From the NCBI GenBank assembly GCA_019695265.1, contig JAIBAJ010000011.1, positions 1 through 55,834 of the forward strand: 55,834 nucleotides of DNA, read 5' to 3'. Positions 46,099 to 54,300 of the stretch are shown here, one piece after another (position 1 is the first letter of the stretch; the number at the start of each line of letters is the position of its first letter). The translations under genes and the position numbers were made by a program. This DNA is from Bacteroidia bacterium. Lineage in GTDB: Bacteria; Bacteroidota; Bacteroidia; JAIBAJ01. The notes under the pieces were generated by a model. That model was not told the DNA's origin. It ran no database searches and saw only the letters and a list, made by a program, of their open reading frames with translations.

Positions 46099-47124
46099 AT
46101 GAAAAATGTAATCGCCTCTTTGCTTGTTGCTGGAATTAGTATAGGATGGCAACAGGTTTATTCACAGCATAAAATTCGAATTGGTTTTGGAAGTTGTATA
46201 AGTCAGGATAACGAACAAAAGATTTGGTATAAAGTAAATGATTTACATCCTGATTACTTTTTGTTTTTGGGAGATAATATTTATGGAGACACCCAAAATA
46301 TGGCTGTTTTAAAGGCAAAGTATGGTCAATTGGGGTCTAAACCGGGATTGCAAAAATTATGGGAGAAAACTAAAGTTTTAGCAGTTTGGGATGATCATGA
46401 CTATGGGGTAAATGACGGAGGAAAGGAATATCCTAAAAAGGAAGAAAGCAAGGAGATTTTCCTGGATTTTTTTAAAGAACCGGCTGAAAGTGAACGCAGA
46501 AAACATCCTGGAATTTACCATCAATTGGTTGTTGGACCAGAAGGGGAGAGGGTACAGTTTATTTTATTGGATTGCAGAACATTTCGGGATAAATTATGCA
46601 GGGTTGGAAAGGATGAAGATTGTTATGGTGAATATGGAAAATGTGAAGATTCCACTAAAACCATGCTTGGTGAAGAGCAATGGAAATGGCTGGAAGAAAC
46701 TTTAAAAGTGCCGGCGGATATTCGAATAGTTTGTAGTAGTACCCAGTTTTTAGTTGATTTTAATGGTTGGGAAGCTTGGGCCAATTTTCCCTATGAAAGA
46801 GAAAGAATGATGCGATTGATAGAAAAAACCAAAGCCAATGGATTGTTCTTTGTTTCTGGAGATGTTCATTATTCTGAAATGTCCAAATTGAAAAGGACGA
46901 ATGCTTACCCGTTCTACGATCTTACTTCGTCGGGTATGACCCATGGGCATAGCTGTGCAGGAGAAAATATTCATCGGATTCATGGTGCTTATATGAAGCC
47001 TAACTTTGGTTGGATTGATATTGAATGGAAAGGAATGGAAACCTTGATTACTTTGAAAATTATCAGTGAGGAAGGAGAAGTTAAAATTGAACATCCGATT
47101 TACCTTAAAGAATTGCAGTTCTAA
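46099..47124 (+). CDS. PhoD-like phosphatase (second)
   Basis: A 341-residue exported metallophosphatase without the Fn3-like N-domain of the first. Signal to about residue 23, then IRIGFGSCISQDNEQ, YFLFLGDNIYGD, VLAVWDDHDYGVNDGG, FILLDCRTFRDKL and FFVSGDVHYSEMSKL. It begins 8 bp after the receptor gene, and the next gene starts at the base after its stop, so the operon is tight. Likely periplasmic or surface phosphomonoesterase/diesterase. Confidence 0.87.
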   Translation: MKNVIASLLVAGISIGWQQVYSQHKIRIGFGSCISQDNEQKIWYKVNDLHPDYFLFLGDNIYGDTQNMAVLKAKYGQLGSKPGLQKLWEKTKVLAVWDDHDYGVNDGGKEYPKKEESKEIFLDFFKEPAESERRKHPGIYHQLVVGPEGERVQFILLDCRTFRDKLCRVGKDEDCYGEYGKCEDSTKTMLGEEQWKWLEETLKVPADIRIVCSSTQFLVDFNGWEAWANFPYERERMMRLIEKTKANGLFFVSGDVHYSEMSKLKRTNAYPFYDLTSSGMTHGHSCAGENIHRIHGAYMKPNFGWIDIEWKGMETLITLKIISEEGEVKIEHPIYLKELQF

Positions 47125-47973
47125 ATGAAAAAAGTTGGATTGCTGTTGGTATTTGTCATTACACACCTGATGGCGTTTTCCCAGACTGAAATTCAACTAT
47201 TGAGTTATAATATCCGATTCAACAATCCAATGGATGGAGTTTCGGCCTGGCCCAAACGAAGGACAAACTTGTTGGATAGTTTGAGACATTTGAATGGTTC
47301 TATATATTGTTTCCAGGAAGTTTTAGCAGGACAATTCAATGATTTGCAAAAAGGATTGCCTGAATATGAGGCTTATGGAGTTGGAAGGGATAATGGAAAA
47401 AGAAAAGGAGAAATGGTTCCTATTTTCTATAAAATATCGGAATGGATTTGTTTAGAAAAAGGAAGTTTTTGGTTAAGTGAAACACCTGAAAAGCCAGGAA
47501 AAGGTTGGGATGCTAACTTGCCAAGGATAGTTTCCTGGGTGAAGTTAAAGTCTAAAAGCAATGGAAAAATTCTCCTTGTTTTCAATACGCATTTTGATCA
47601 TAAAGGTCAAGAGGCCAGAATTCAATCGGGATTGTTGTTAAAGAGTAAAACCGAAGAAATTGCCGGAAATGATCCTTATGTGGTCTGTGGCGATTTGAAT
47701 TTGAACCCTGAACATAGCAGCTATGCCGTTTTGACTCAAAGCCTAAATGATAGTCGCAAAGTGGCTGGTGAAGTTCTGGGAACTGACTATAGTTTTGCCG
47801 GTTTTGAAATTTATTATCCTCCTTTTCCACTTAATCGAATAGATTATATATTTACTCATAAGTCAATGAAAATCAAAAAGTATGATTGTCCGGACTGGAA
47901 GAATGATACCCTTCATTGGCTTAGTGACCACCGTCCTGTTGTTATTCAATTTAATCCATTTCCTACTCCATAA
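47125..47973 (+). CDS. Secreted endonuclease/exonuclease/phosphatase-family enzyme
   Basis: A 282-residue EEP-family hydrolase with a signal peptide (1-20). LLSYNIRFNNPMDGVSAWPKRR (Asn), IYCFQEVLAGQ (metal-binding Glu), FNTHFDHKGQEAR, VVCGDLNLNPEHSSY (Asp, Asn), RIDYIFTH and WLSDHRPVV (Asp-His) form the complete active site. Members cleave DNA, phosphoinositides, sphingomyelin or other phosphodiesters. Export plus position in a phosphatase operon favours nutrient scavenging. Confidence 0.87.
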   Translation: MKKVGLLLVFVITHLMAFSQTEIQLLSYNIRFNNPMDGVSAWPKRRTNLLDSLRHLNGSIYCFQEVLAGQFNDLQKGLPEYEAYGVGRDNGKRKGEMVPIFYKISEWICLEKGSFWLSETPEKPGKGWDANLPRIVSWVKLKSKSNGKILLVFNTHFDHKGQEARIQSGLLLKSKTEEIAGNDPYVVCGDLNLNPEHSSYAVLTQSLNDSRKVAGEVLGTDYSFAGFEIYYPPFPLNRIDYIFTHKSMKIKKYDCPDWKNDTLHWLSDHRPVVIQFNPFPTP

Positions 47974-47984
47974 AATTACTGAAC

Positions 47985-50102
47985 ATGAAACGATTTTTCT
48001 TTTTGGCAATTGGTATCTTAGTTGTTCAATTTGTATTTTCTCAGAATAAGAAACCAATAACTACTATTGATCCCAGCAAAATTGATATTGTAAGAGATTC
48101 ATTTGGGATTCCCCACATTTTTGCAAAAACGGATGCTGAGGTTGCTTATGGATTGGCCTGGGCAACGGCTGAAGATGATGTAGACAATGCCCAATTCATG
48201 CTTAGCACTATGTGCGGTAGATTAGGACAAAGGCAAGGAGTTGATGGCGCCAAGATTGATTTTGCTGTTCAGTTTTTAGGGGTTGTTGATTATGTTGATA
48301 AGGTTTATGAAAAGGAAATTCCGGACGATTTTAAAAAGGTATTGGAGGGATATGCAGCAGGAGCCAATGCCTACTTTTATGCCCATCCTGAAAAATTATG
48401 GAATAAAAAACTACTTCCAATTCGTCCGCAGCATTTAGTGGCCGGTTATATGTTAGGAATGGCTTTGATGGGTGGAGTAGAAGGTACGGTGAGAAGAATG
48501 GTGGATGGAACTATTATTCATGATATGCCAAAACCTGAAGACGGAATTGGATCGAATGCCTTTGCTTTTAATTCTTTAAAGACAAAAAATGGAAGCACCT
48601 TTTTGGCTGTTAATGCCCATCAACCCATTGAAGGCCTTTTGTCGTGGTATGAAGCGCATGTTTGCAGTGAAGAAGGTTGGAATATTATTGGTGCCTTGTT
48701 CCATGGTTCAACCACCATTTTTTTAGGAACCAATGAGAATTTAGGTTGGGCGCATACCACCGGGCAATTGGACGAAATCGATACTTATAAATTAACTATG
48801 CATCCTAAAAAGAAGTACTGGTATAAGTTTGATGGTCAATGGAAAAAGCTGGAAACCCATCGAGCCAAAATGCATGTTGGATTAGGAAAGAAGCATAAGT
48901 TTGTAATAACGGTTCGAAAAAAGTATTGGACCAGTGTTTATGGACCTACCATGAAGAATGAGCATGGTTTTTTCTCGCTTCGAATGCCGGCACTGATCCA
49001 ACCCAAAACTTCTCTGCAATGGTATCGAATGAACAAAGCCAGGAATTTTACTGAATTTAAAAAAGCACTCCAAGTTCAGGGTTTATCCAGACAAAATATT
49101 ACCTATGCAGACAAAAATGATACTATTTTCTTTATTTCAAACGGGTTGATTCCTTTACGAAACAAGCATTACAATTGGAAAAAGGTTTTACCCGGAGATA
49201 CCTCAGCAACTTTATGGAATAGCTACTTACCCATTGATAGTTTGGCTCAATTTTTAAATCCGGAATGTGGTTTTGTTTTCAATACCAACAATGCCGGTTA
49301 CGAGGCTACCTGTTCCACTGAAAACGGAACCTTAGAAATGTATAACAAAGGAATAGGGTATGAGCCGGAATTTAATAACCGTAGTTTACGTTTTTATGAG
49401 TTAATGAATGAAAAATATGCCAATACTTTCATTGATTTTGAAGATTTCAAAAAAATAAAGTTCGATTATACTTTTCCAAAGCATATTACTTACAGAGGCC
49501 AATTTTGGTTGGACAATATTTTTAAGTTGGATCCAGGCAAATACCCTGATATTGCAGATGCAATAAATCGGATCAAAGCATTTGACCACGAAGCGGATAC
49601 CATGGACAGAAATGCTTCAATTTTTATGTTTACCATATATAAAATGTTGAATGGTCCACATGAACGTTTAAAGGATTTGGATAAGGATGCTAAAAAAATG
49701 GAAGAAACCTTTGTTGCTTGTATTCGGGAGGCTCAGGCACATTTGATAACCTATTTTGGTAGTATTGATCAACCTTTGGGTAAAGTTCAGGTGTTGGAAA
49801 GAGGAGGGAAATATGTGGGATTAAATGGAGGTCCGGATGCGATACGCGCCGTTTTTGGACATATTCAGTCTGATGGCAGAATACGAATGGTTGCAGGTGA
49901 TGGCTATATGCAATTGGTAGAATTTAAAAAAGATGGCCCCCATATCAATTCAATCAGTCCTTACGGAGCCAGTAGTTTTTCAAGCAGCAAACATTACAAT
50001 GATCAAATGCATGCCTTTGGTAGACATGAATTGAAAAGAATGACTTTGGATAAAAAGGAAATCTACAAGAATGCCAAGCGGATTTACCATCCGCAATTGT
50101 AA
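47985..50102 (+). CDS. Penicillin acylase-family N-terminal-nucleophile hydrolase
   Basis: A 705-residue exported Ntn-hydrolase. Signal peptide (1-20), alpha-chain region IDIVRDSFGIPHIFAKTDAEV, then the autocleavage site GIGSNAFAFNS with Ser190 as new N-terminus of the beta chain, and ENLGWAHTTG, TNNAGYEATCS further on. The family cleaves amides: penicillins, acyl-homoserine lactones and other N-acyl compounds. It is the last gene of the phosphatase/receptor operon, 11 bp after the EEP gene. A role in breaking down N-acylated lipids or signals would fit but is not shown. Confidence 0.88.
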   Translation: MKRFFFLAIGILVVQFVFSQNKKPITTIDPSKIDIVRDSFGIPHIFAKTDAEVAYGLAWATAEDDVDNAQFMLSTMCGRLGQRQGVDGAKIDFAVQFLGVVDYVDKVYEKEIPDDFKKVLEGYAAGANAYFYAHPEKLWNKKLLPIRPQHLVAGYMLGMALMGGVEGTVRRMVDGTIIHDMPKPEDGIGSNAFAFNSLKTKNGSTFLAVNAHQPIEGLLSWYEAHVCSEEGWNIIGALFHGSTTIFLGTNENLGWAHTTGQLDEIDTYKLTMHPKKKYWYKFDGQWKKLETHRAKMHVGLGKKHKFVITVRKKYWTSVYGPTMKNEHGFFSLRMPALIQPKTSLQWYRMNKARNFTEFKKALQVQGLSRQNITYADKNDTIFFISNGLIPLRNKHYNWKKVLPGDTSATLWNSYLPIDSLAQFLNPECGFVFNTNNAGYEATCSTENGTLEMYNKGIGYEPEFNNRSLRFYELMNEKYANTFIDFEDFKKIKFDYTFPKHITYRGQFWLDNIFKLDPGKYPDIADAINRIKAFDHEADTMDRNASIFMFTIYKMLNGPHERLKDLDKDAKKMEETFVACIREAQAHLITYFGSIDQPLGKVQVLERGGKYVGLNGGPDAIRAVFGHIQSDGRIRMVAGDGYMQLVEFKKDGPHINSISPYGASSFSSSKHYNDQMHAFGRHELKRMTLDKKEIYKNAKRIYHPQL

Positions 50103-50120
50103 TACCGAATGGACATTAGG

Positions 50121-50165
50121 TTTAGTCCAATTTTATATATTAATTCTTGAATAAATTGGTCTAAA
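50121..50165. repeat. Inverted repeat downstream of the acylase gene
   Basis: TTTAGtCCAATTT (50121-50133) pairs with AAATTGGtCTAAA (50153-50165), with one T-T mismatch and a 19-nt loop. It lies 19 bp after the operon's stop codon; no T run follows, so a terminator role is doubtful. Confidence 0.5.
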
Positions 50166-50187
50166 CAGCTTTTGCCTCGGCATTTAC

Positions 50188-50234
50188 CAATTTTAATTTA
50201 TAAAAGCATTCGGACTATTTATAAATTAAAATTG
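50188..50234. repeat. Perfect 17-bp inverted repeat
   Basis: CAATTTTAATTTATAAA (50188-50204) and TTTATAAATTAAAATTG (50218-50234) with a 13-nt loop. AT-rich and perfectly paired. It is the second hairpin in the gap between the acylase and DUF1801 genes; might act as a bidirectional transcription barrier or mRNA 3'-end structure. Confidence 0.6.
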
Positions 50235-50302
50235 TTGTAAGGTCAAAATTTCCTAGGTTTGGGAAAATTTATTGCCGGCAAATGGGCTGTTGTTTTATTT
50301 CA

Positions 50303-50338
50303 TTCAGGCAAATGGAGTAATTCTATGAATTGCCTGAA
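50303..50338. repeat. Inverted repeat TTCAGGCAA/TTGCCTGAA upstream of the DUF1801 gene
   Basis: A 9-bp perfect inverted repeat with an 18-nt spacer, 54 bp before the ATG. The spacing could suit a dimeric regulator or a hairpin. The motif TCAGGC...GCCTGA occurs again at 50792-50805, just after the gene. Confidence 0.4.
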
Positions 50339-50392
50339 TTGCAGTGAATTCATAAATTACCATTGCGTTTATTAGATTAATACATTTTCAAT

Positions 50393-50782
50393 ATGACTTT
50401 AAAAGCATTAAATAGCGAGGTAACTGTTTTCTTAAACCAGTTAAACCATCCATTAAGAATTGAAATTGAGCATTTAAGAAATTATATCCTATCTGCCGAC
50501 CATAATTTAACGGAAAACATTAAATGGAATGGACCTAATTACGCTTTCAACGGGGAAGACAGAATTACGATGAAAATCAACCCTCCTAAAACTATTCAGC
50601 TTATTTTTCATAGAGGTGCAAAAAAGCAAGAGCAACCCAACAACAAATTAATTGAAGACAATTCAAAACTACTTGTTTGGAAAGAAAACGACAGGGCTGT
50701 TGCTACCTTTAAGAACTTATCTGAAGTTGAAGTAGCAAAAGATGGTTTAATCCAGCTTGTAAAGAAATGGATAAAAGCCTAG
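50393..50782 (+). CDS. DUF1801 (YdhG-like) protein
   Basis: A 129-residue cytoplasmic protein. HPLRIEIEHLRNYILSADHNLTENIKWNGPNYAFNGEDRI is the DUF1801 pattern, with the conserved I-K-W-x-x-P-x-Y/F-like motif, and the C-terminus ends LVKKWIKA. The fold is similar to the iron-binding frataxin-like YdhG group. Function unknown. It stands alone between inverted repeats. Confidence 0.75.
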   Translation: MTLKALNSEVTVFLNQLNHPLRIEIEHLRNYILSADHNLTENIKWNGPNYAFNGEDRITMKINPPKTIQLIFHRGAKKQEQPNNKLIEDNSKLLVWKENDRAVATFKNLSEVEVAKDGLIQLVKKWIKA

Positions 50783-50909
50783 AACTTTTCATCAGGCAAG
50801 CCTGAATGTTTTCATGAACTGAAACAAATTGCTGCCTGGATATATAACAAGTACCATTACTTCTGTTTTTTTGTTGGTTTATCCTTTTAATTCATTGAGT
50901 ACATTTGAA

Positions 50910-50917
50910 TAATCAAT
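50910..50917 (+). promoter_or_regulatory. -7 box TACATTTG of the small secreted protein gene
   Basis: Exact TAnnTTTG, 15 nt before the ATG at 50933. A GGAGG ribosome-binding site (50926-50930) lies between, which is rare in this window and decides the start against TTG 50924. Confidence 0.6.
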
Positions 50918-50932
50918 TATAAATTGGAGGCC

Positions 50933-51385
50933 ATGAAGCAACTAAAGTCTATGCTAACTGTTTTTTCCATCTGCATTGGAATGAACCTTTTTGGGCAAAC
51001 AAACAGGATAGACACTGCTGTTTACAATGCCCAAATTGGAATAGAAAACACCTTTTTATGGTTGATGAGCAATGGACAAACACGGTCGTATGTCTATTGC
51101 GGAGCTTGTACGGAAAGGGAAAGGTTTGGCACATTTCGGCTGAGTGGTGACACCATTTTTCGAAACGATACCATTCAAAATTTGTATGAAATGCACGAAG
51201 GAGGCAAGGAAAAAGTAACAAACTATGGCTCCTGGAAGGATACATTGTATTTAGATTTTGTTGATCAAACACGTTATCTTACTTACCAACCGGATAGGTT
51301 TAAAGAAGCGGCTGAAAGATATATGCAAACCGGTAACGGGTATTTGCTTTTATCCTTCTTTAAAGAAGTAGCAAAAAAGAAATAA
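50933..51385 (+). CDS. Small secreted protein, unknown
   Basis: A 150-residue protein with a signal peptide (MKQLKSMLTVFSICIGMNLFGQ). I do not recognise the mature part, which has a YVYCGACTERERFGTFRLSGD segment with a CxxC and ends in LLLSFFKEVAKKK. It is one of the few genes here with a good Shine-Dalgarno sequence (GGAGG, 2 nt before the ATG). Monocistronic. Function unknown. Confidence 0.65.
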   Translation: MKQLKSMLTVFSICIGMNLFGQTNRIDTAVYNAQIGIENTFLWLMSNGQTRSYVYCGACTERERFGTFRLSGDTIFRNDTIQNLYEMHEGGKEKVTNYGSWKDTLYLDFVDQTRYLTYQPDRFKEAAERYMQTGNGYLLLSFFKEVAKKK

Positions 51386-51539
51386 TCTCCAAAAGATAAC
51401 TCAAAATTGATTTGGAATACATCCCACCACACTTGTCATTTGTTCACTTCGTTTCAAATGAAAAGTGCGGTATAAAATTGGGGCTCGTATGAAATAAACT
51501 GCTAATAAAAAGATTTTTAATGGCGATGCAGATTGGTTT

Positions 51540-51702
51540 TAAACCTGATAGAGGCAAATAGCTTTGCCTTTTTTACTGTAATAGGTTGCATGGAACGGGG
51601 AGTTTGAACTAAAACCAGTACAAGGCTAATAAAAAAGGCAAACTATAGCCGATAGCAGGGCTGAAGCCTATTCGGGTCACTGAAGATTGTTTCCAAAAAA
51701 TA
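51540..51702 (-). repeat. Structured repeat, second type, copy I
   Basis: Same layout as copy H. On the plus strand the stem is TTTGCCTTTTTT (51563-51574) with AAAAAAGGCAAA (51631-51642), where H has TTTGCGGTTTT/AAAACCGCAAA, so both arms changed together. It continues CTATAGCCGATAGCAGGG, then CCTATTCGGGTCAC and GAAGATTGTTT, shared with H. Loop sequences of H and I are unrelated. It lies in the 406-bp gap between the small secreted protein and the SDR gene; the rest of that gap (51386-51539, 51703-51791) shows nothing else. Confidence 0.8.
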
Positions 51703-51791
51703 AAAAAAGGAATTTGATTCCAAGAAGCGTGGATTTGTATACATCCATCCGGGCAGAAGAAAGGACCTTTGCCCCATCAAAATTTACAACA

Positions 51792-52607
51792 ATGAAAAAA
51801 GTGATATTAATTACAGGAGCAAGCTCCGGAATGGGTAAGGAAACAGCTAAAACACTTATTAAACAAGGTCATTTGGTTTATACAGTTGCCAGACGCATTG
51901 ACCAGATGAAAGACCTGGAACAACTTGGAGGTTTTCCAATAAAAATGGATGTGACCAACGAAAATGAAATTCAGGCGGTATTGGATACCATTATTCAAAA
52001 AGAAGGAAAAATTGATGTACTGTGGAACAATGCCGGTTATGGTTTATATGGATCGGTTGAAGATGTTCCATTGGAAGAGGTGCGCAGACAATTTGAAGTG
52101 AATATTTTTGGTTTGGCCACCCTCACGCAAAAAGTTATTCCTTTTATGCGTAAAGCCAATCGGGGAACCATCATCAACACCTCATCGATGGGCGGAAAAA
52201 TGTATACACCAATGGGAGCCTGGTACCATGCATCCAAACATGCACTGGAAGGATTTAGCGATTGTTTGCGTCTGGAATTAAAAGAGTTCCATATTAATGT
52301 GGTTATTTTGGAGCCCGGAATTATCGAAACCGAATTTGGTGAGGTGATGTTGGATAATATTACCAAGTATTCAGGAAAAACAGTTTATTCAGGCATTACC
52401 AACAAACTAGTGGCTGCCACCAAAGCTATGTATGCGAATGGAGGAGGTTCAAAACCGGCTATAATTGCTGAAACAATTTCGAAAATAGTGCAATCGGACA
52501 AGCCTAAAACTCGCTATAGAGTAGGGAAGTGGGCAAAACCGATGGTATGGATGCGTATATTCCTCGGAGATCGTATATTTGACAAAGTGGTAATGAGTCA
52601 AGTTTAA
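51792..52607 (+). CDS. Short-chain dehydrogenase/reductase
   Basis: A 271-residue classical SDR. NAD(P)-binding ITGASSGMGKE (about 7-17), MDVTNENE, LWNNAGYGLYG, catalytic Ser in NTSSMGGKMYTPMG, and YHASKHALEGFSD with the YxxxK-type Tyr and Lys. The Arg in VARRID suggests NADP. Start at ATG 51792; the longer reading from 51687 runs back into repeat I and lacks homology-like content. It is 3 bp from the following AraC gene, which may regulate it. Confidence 0.9.
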   Translation: MKKVILITGASSGMGKETAKTLIKQGHLVYTVARRIDQMKDLEQLGGFPIKMDVTNENEIQAVLDTIIQKEGKIDVLWNNAGYGLYGSVEDVPLEEVRRQFEVNIFGLATLTQKVIPFMRKANRGTIINTSSMGGKMYTPMGAWYHASKHALEGFSDCLRLELKEFHINVVILEPGIIETEFGEVMLDNITKYSGKTVYSGITNKLVAATKAMYANGGGSKPAIIAETISKIVQSDKPKTRYRVGKWAKPMVWMRIFLGDRIFDKVVMSQV

Positions 52608-52610
52608 ACC

Positions 52611-53519
52611 ATGAAACCGATAATTCACCTTAAATCCATTTCGGATATTGAGTTGCTCATTCCGGGTTGGAAACCCAAGCATCCTCTGGTGGCCATTATA
52701 GATTTTGCCATGGTGGATGAATACATGCCTGAAGACACCCGTGTGAGTGCTGATTTTTACTCCATCATGTTTAAGAATTATTGCAGCAACCGAATTAAAT
52801 ATGGTCGCCAATCTTATGATTTTCAAGATGGAAGTCTGATTTGCATTGCTCCGAAACAAACCATAACTATGGATACCGAAATTGAGAAGAGGCCGGATAA
52901 ACTCGGTTGGGGCTTGTTTTTTCATCCGGATTTGATACGGGGAACCAATTTGGGTGAAAAGATGGACGATTATAGCTTTTTCAGTTATGAGATGACAGAA
53001 GCCTTGCATTTGTCGGATAAAGAGAAGCAAATTCTTTGGGATGGAATACAAAAAATCCAAAACGAACTCGATGAAAACATCGATGTGCATAGTCAGACTT
53101 TAATAGTTTCCAATATTGAATTACTGTTGAATTATTGTTCCAGGTATTATGGTCGTCAATTTATAACTCGTAAATCAATTAACAGTGATTATGTAGCTCA
53201 GGTTGAACGAGTTATAAAGAACTATTTTAGAAATTCGGATGTTAGAAGCAATGGATTGCCTACGGTTAAGTTTCTGGCTGAACAAGTTCATCTTTCTCCC
53301 AACTATTTAAGCGATTTGTTGAAAAAAGAAACGGGTATGAATGCTCAGGATCATATTCATTATCACCTGATAGAAGAAGCCAAACGTATTTTGTTGAATA
53401 CGGATCAAAATGTGAGTGAAATTGCCTATGAATTAGGGTTTGAATATCCGCAGTATTTTAGTAAACTATTTAAACTAAAAACAGGAAAAACTCCATTGGA
53501 ATTTAGAAGCAGGAACTAA
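52611..53519 (+). CDS. AraC-family transcriptional regulator
   Basis: A 302-residue regulator. N-terminal cupin-like sensor domain (about 15-170), C-terminal AraC/XylS DNA-binding domain (about 195-300) with LAEQVHLSPNYLSDLLKKETG and ISEIAYELGF-like NVSEIAYELGFEYPQYFSKLFKLKTG. This arrangement, SDR followed by AraC, is common in Bacteroidota and suggests local control of the SDR and perhaps of the AhpD-like gene. Confidence 0.9.
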   Translation: MKPIIHLKSISDIELLIPGWKPKHPLVAIIDFAMVDEYMPEDTRVSADFYSIMFKNYCSNRIKYGRQSYDFQDGSLICIAPKQTITMDTEIEKRPDKLGWGLFFHPDLIRGTNLGEKMDDYSFFSYEMTEALHLSDKEKQILWDGIQKIQNELDENIDVHSQTLIVSNIELLLNYCSRYYGRQFITRKSINSDYVAQVERVIKNYFRNSDVRSNGLPTVKFLAEQVHLSPNYLSDLLKKETGMNAQDHIHYHLIEEAKRILLNTDQNVSEIAYELGFEYPQYFSKLFKLKTGKTPLEFRSRN

Positions 53520-53586
53520 GGCAAAAAATCTAAAAGTGATTTAAAAAAAGTCCTAAGTTTGTGCTAACCCTTAAATTAAATATTCC

Positions 53587-54168
53587 ATGGCTTATATTCA
53601 AACCGGCATAGACCAACCCGGCATTTTAGAATTATTATTCTATAAAAATTCAACCGGCAATGCCTTATCCAACCTCGCCAATACTTTGTTGTTGGAAAAA
53701 TCACCCCTTAGTAGCGGCGAAAGGGAATTAATTGCTTCCTATGTTTCTTACCTCAACGAGTGTGAGTTTTGTCACCTTTCGCACACGGCTGCAGCTAATG
53801 TTCACTTGGGCGACCAAGGCAAAACAGTAAGTTGTGTTATTAAAGATATTGACACGGCCAATGTTTCCGAAAAGATGAAAAGCCTACTTCGAATTGCAGG
53901 GAAAGTTCAGAAAAGTGGCAAACAGGTTACCCAAACGGATGTAGATGCTGCTAAAAAGCTAGGAGCAAGTGACGAAGAAATTCACGATACAGTTCTGATT
54001 GCTGCGGCCTTTTGCATGTTTAACCGGTATGTGGATGGACTAGGAACCACGCCGGCAAAGGCAGAAGAGTATCCGGACATGGGAAAACGTATGGCCAAAG
54101 GGTATAAAATGCCGCCCAATTTTTTGAAAAAATTTATATTGAAATATGTAGCTAAAAGGAAAGCATAA
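53587..54168 (+). CDS. AhpD-like carboxymuconolactone decarboxylase-family protein
   Basis: A 193-residue all-helical protein of the CMD/AhpD family. SGERELIASYVSYLNECEFCHLSHTAAA carries the CxxC (Cys59, Cys62) and His66 typical of peroxidase-related members. IHDTVLIAAAFCMFNRYVDGLGT is the second conserved block. Probably a thiol-dependent peroxidase or redox enzyme. It is 67 bp after the AraC gene. Confidence 0.87.
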   Translation: MAYIQTGIDQPGILELLFYKNSTGNALSNLANTLLLEKSPLSSGERELIASYVSYLNECEFCHLSHTAAANVHLGDQGKTVSCVIKDIDTANVSEKMKSLLRIAGKVQKSGKQVTQTDVDAAKKLGASDEEIHDTVLIAAAFCMFNRYVDGLGTTPAKAEEYPDMGKRMAKGYKMPPNFLKKFILKYVAKRKA

Positions 54169-54231
54169 ATTCTTCATTTAGATTTCGAAACTACCCATTT
54201 TCCAGTATTTCGTTAAAACACCTTAAAAATT

Positions 54232-54260
54232 CTAAAAAGCCTGACAGCAGTCAGTTTTAG
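54232..54260 (+). terminator. Possible terminator after the AhpD-like gene
   Basis: CTGAC pairs with GTCAG around AGCA, and CTAAAA with TTTTAG beyond a 3-base bulge; GTTTTGTT follows. It overlaps the upstream part of the next gene's promoter region. Confidence 0.4.
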
Positions 54261-54275
54261 GTTTTGTTGCTTCTT

Positions 54276-54283
54276 TATATTTG
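54276..54283 (+). promoter_or_regulatory. -7 box TATATTTG of the hydroxylase gene
   Basis: Exact TAnnTTTG, 17 nt before the ATG at 54301. Confidence 0.6.
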
Positions 54284-54300
54284 GACAAATTTTAACCCTC

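Noticed and set aside
51687-51791. 35-residue N-terminal extension of the SDR
   Set aside because: It reads into repeat copy I; SDR proteins start near the GxxxGxG motif, matching ATG 51792.
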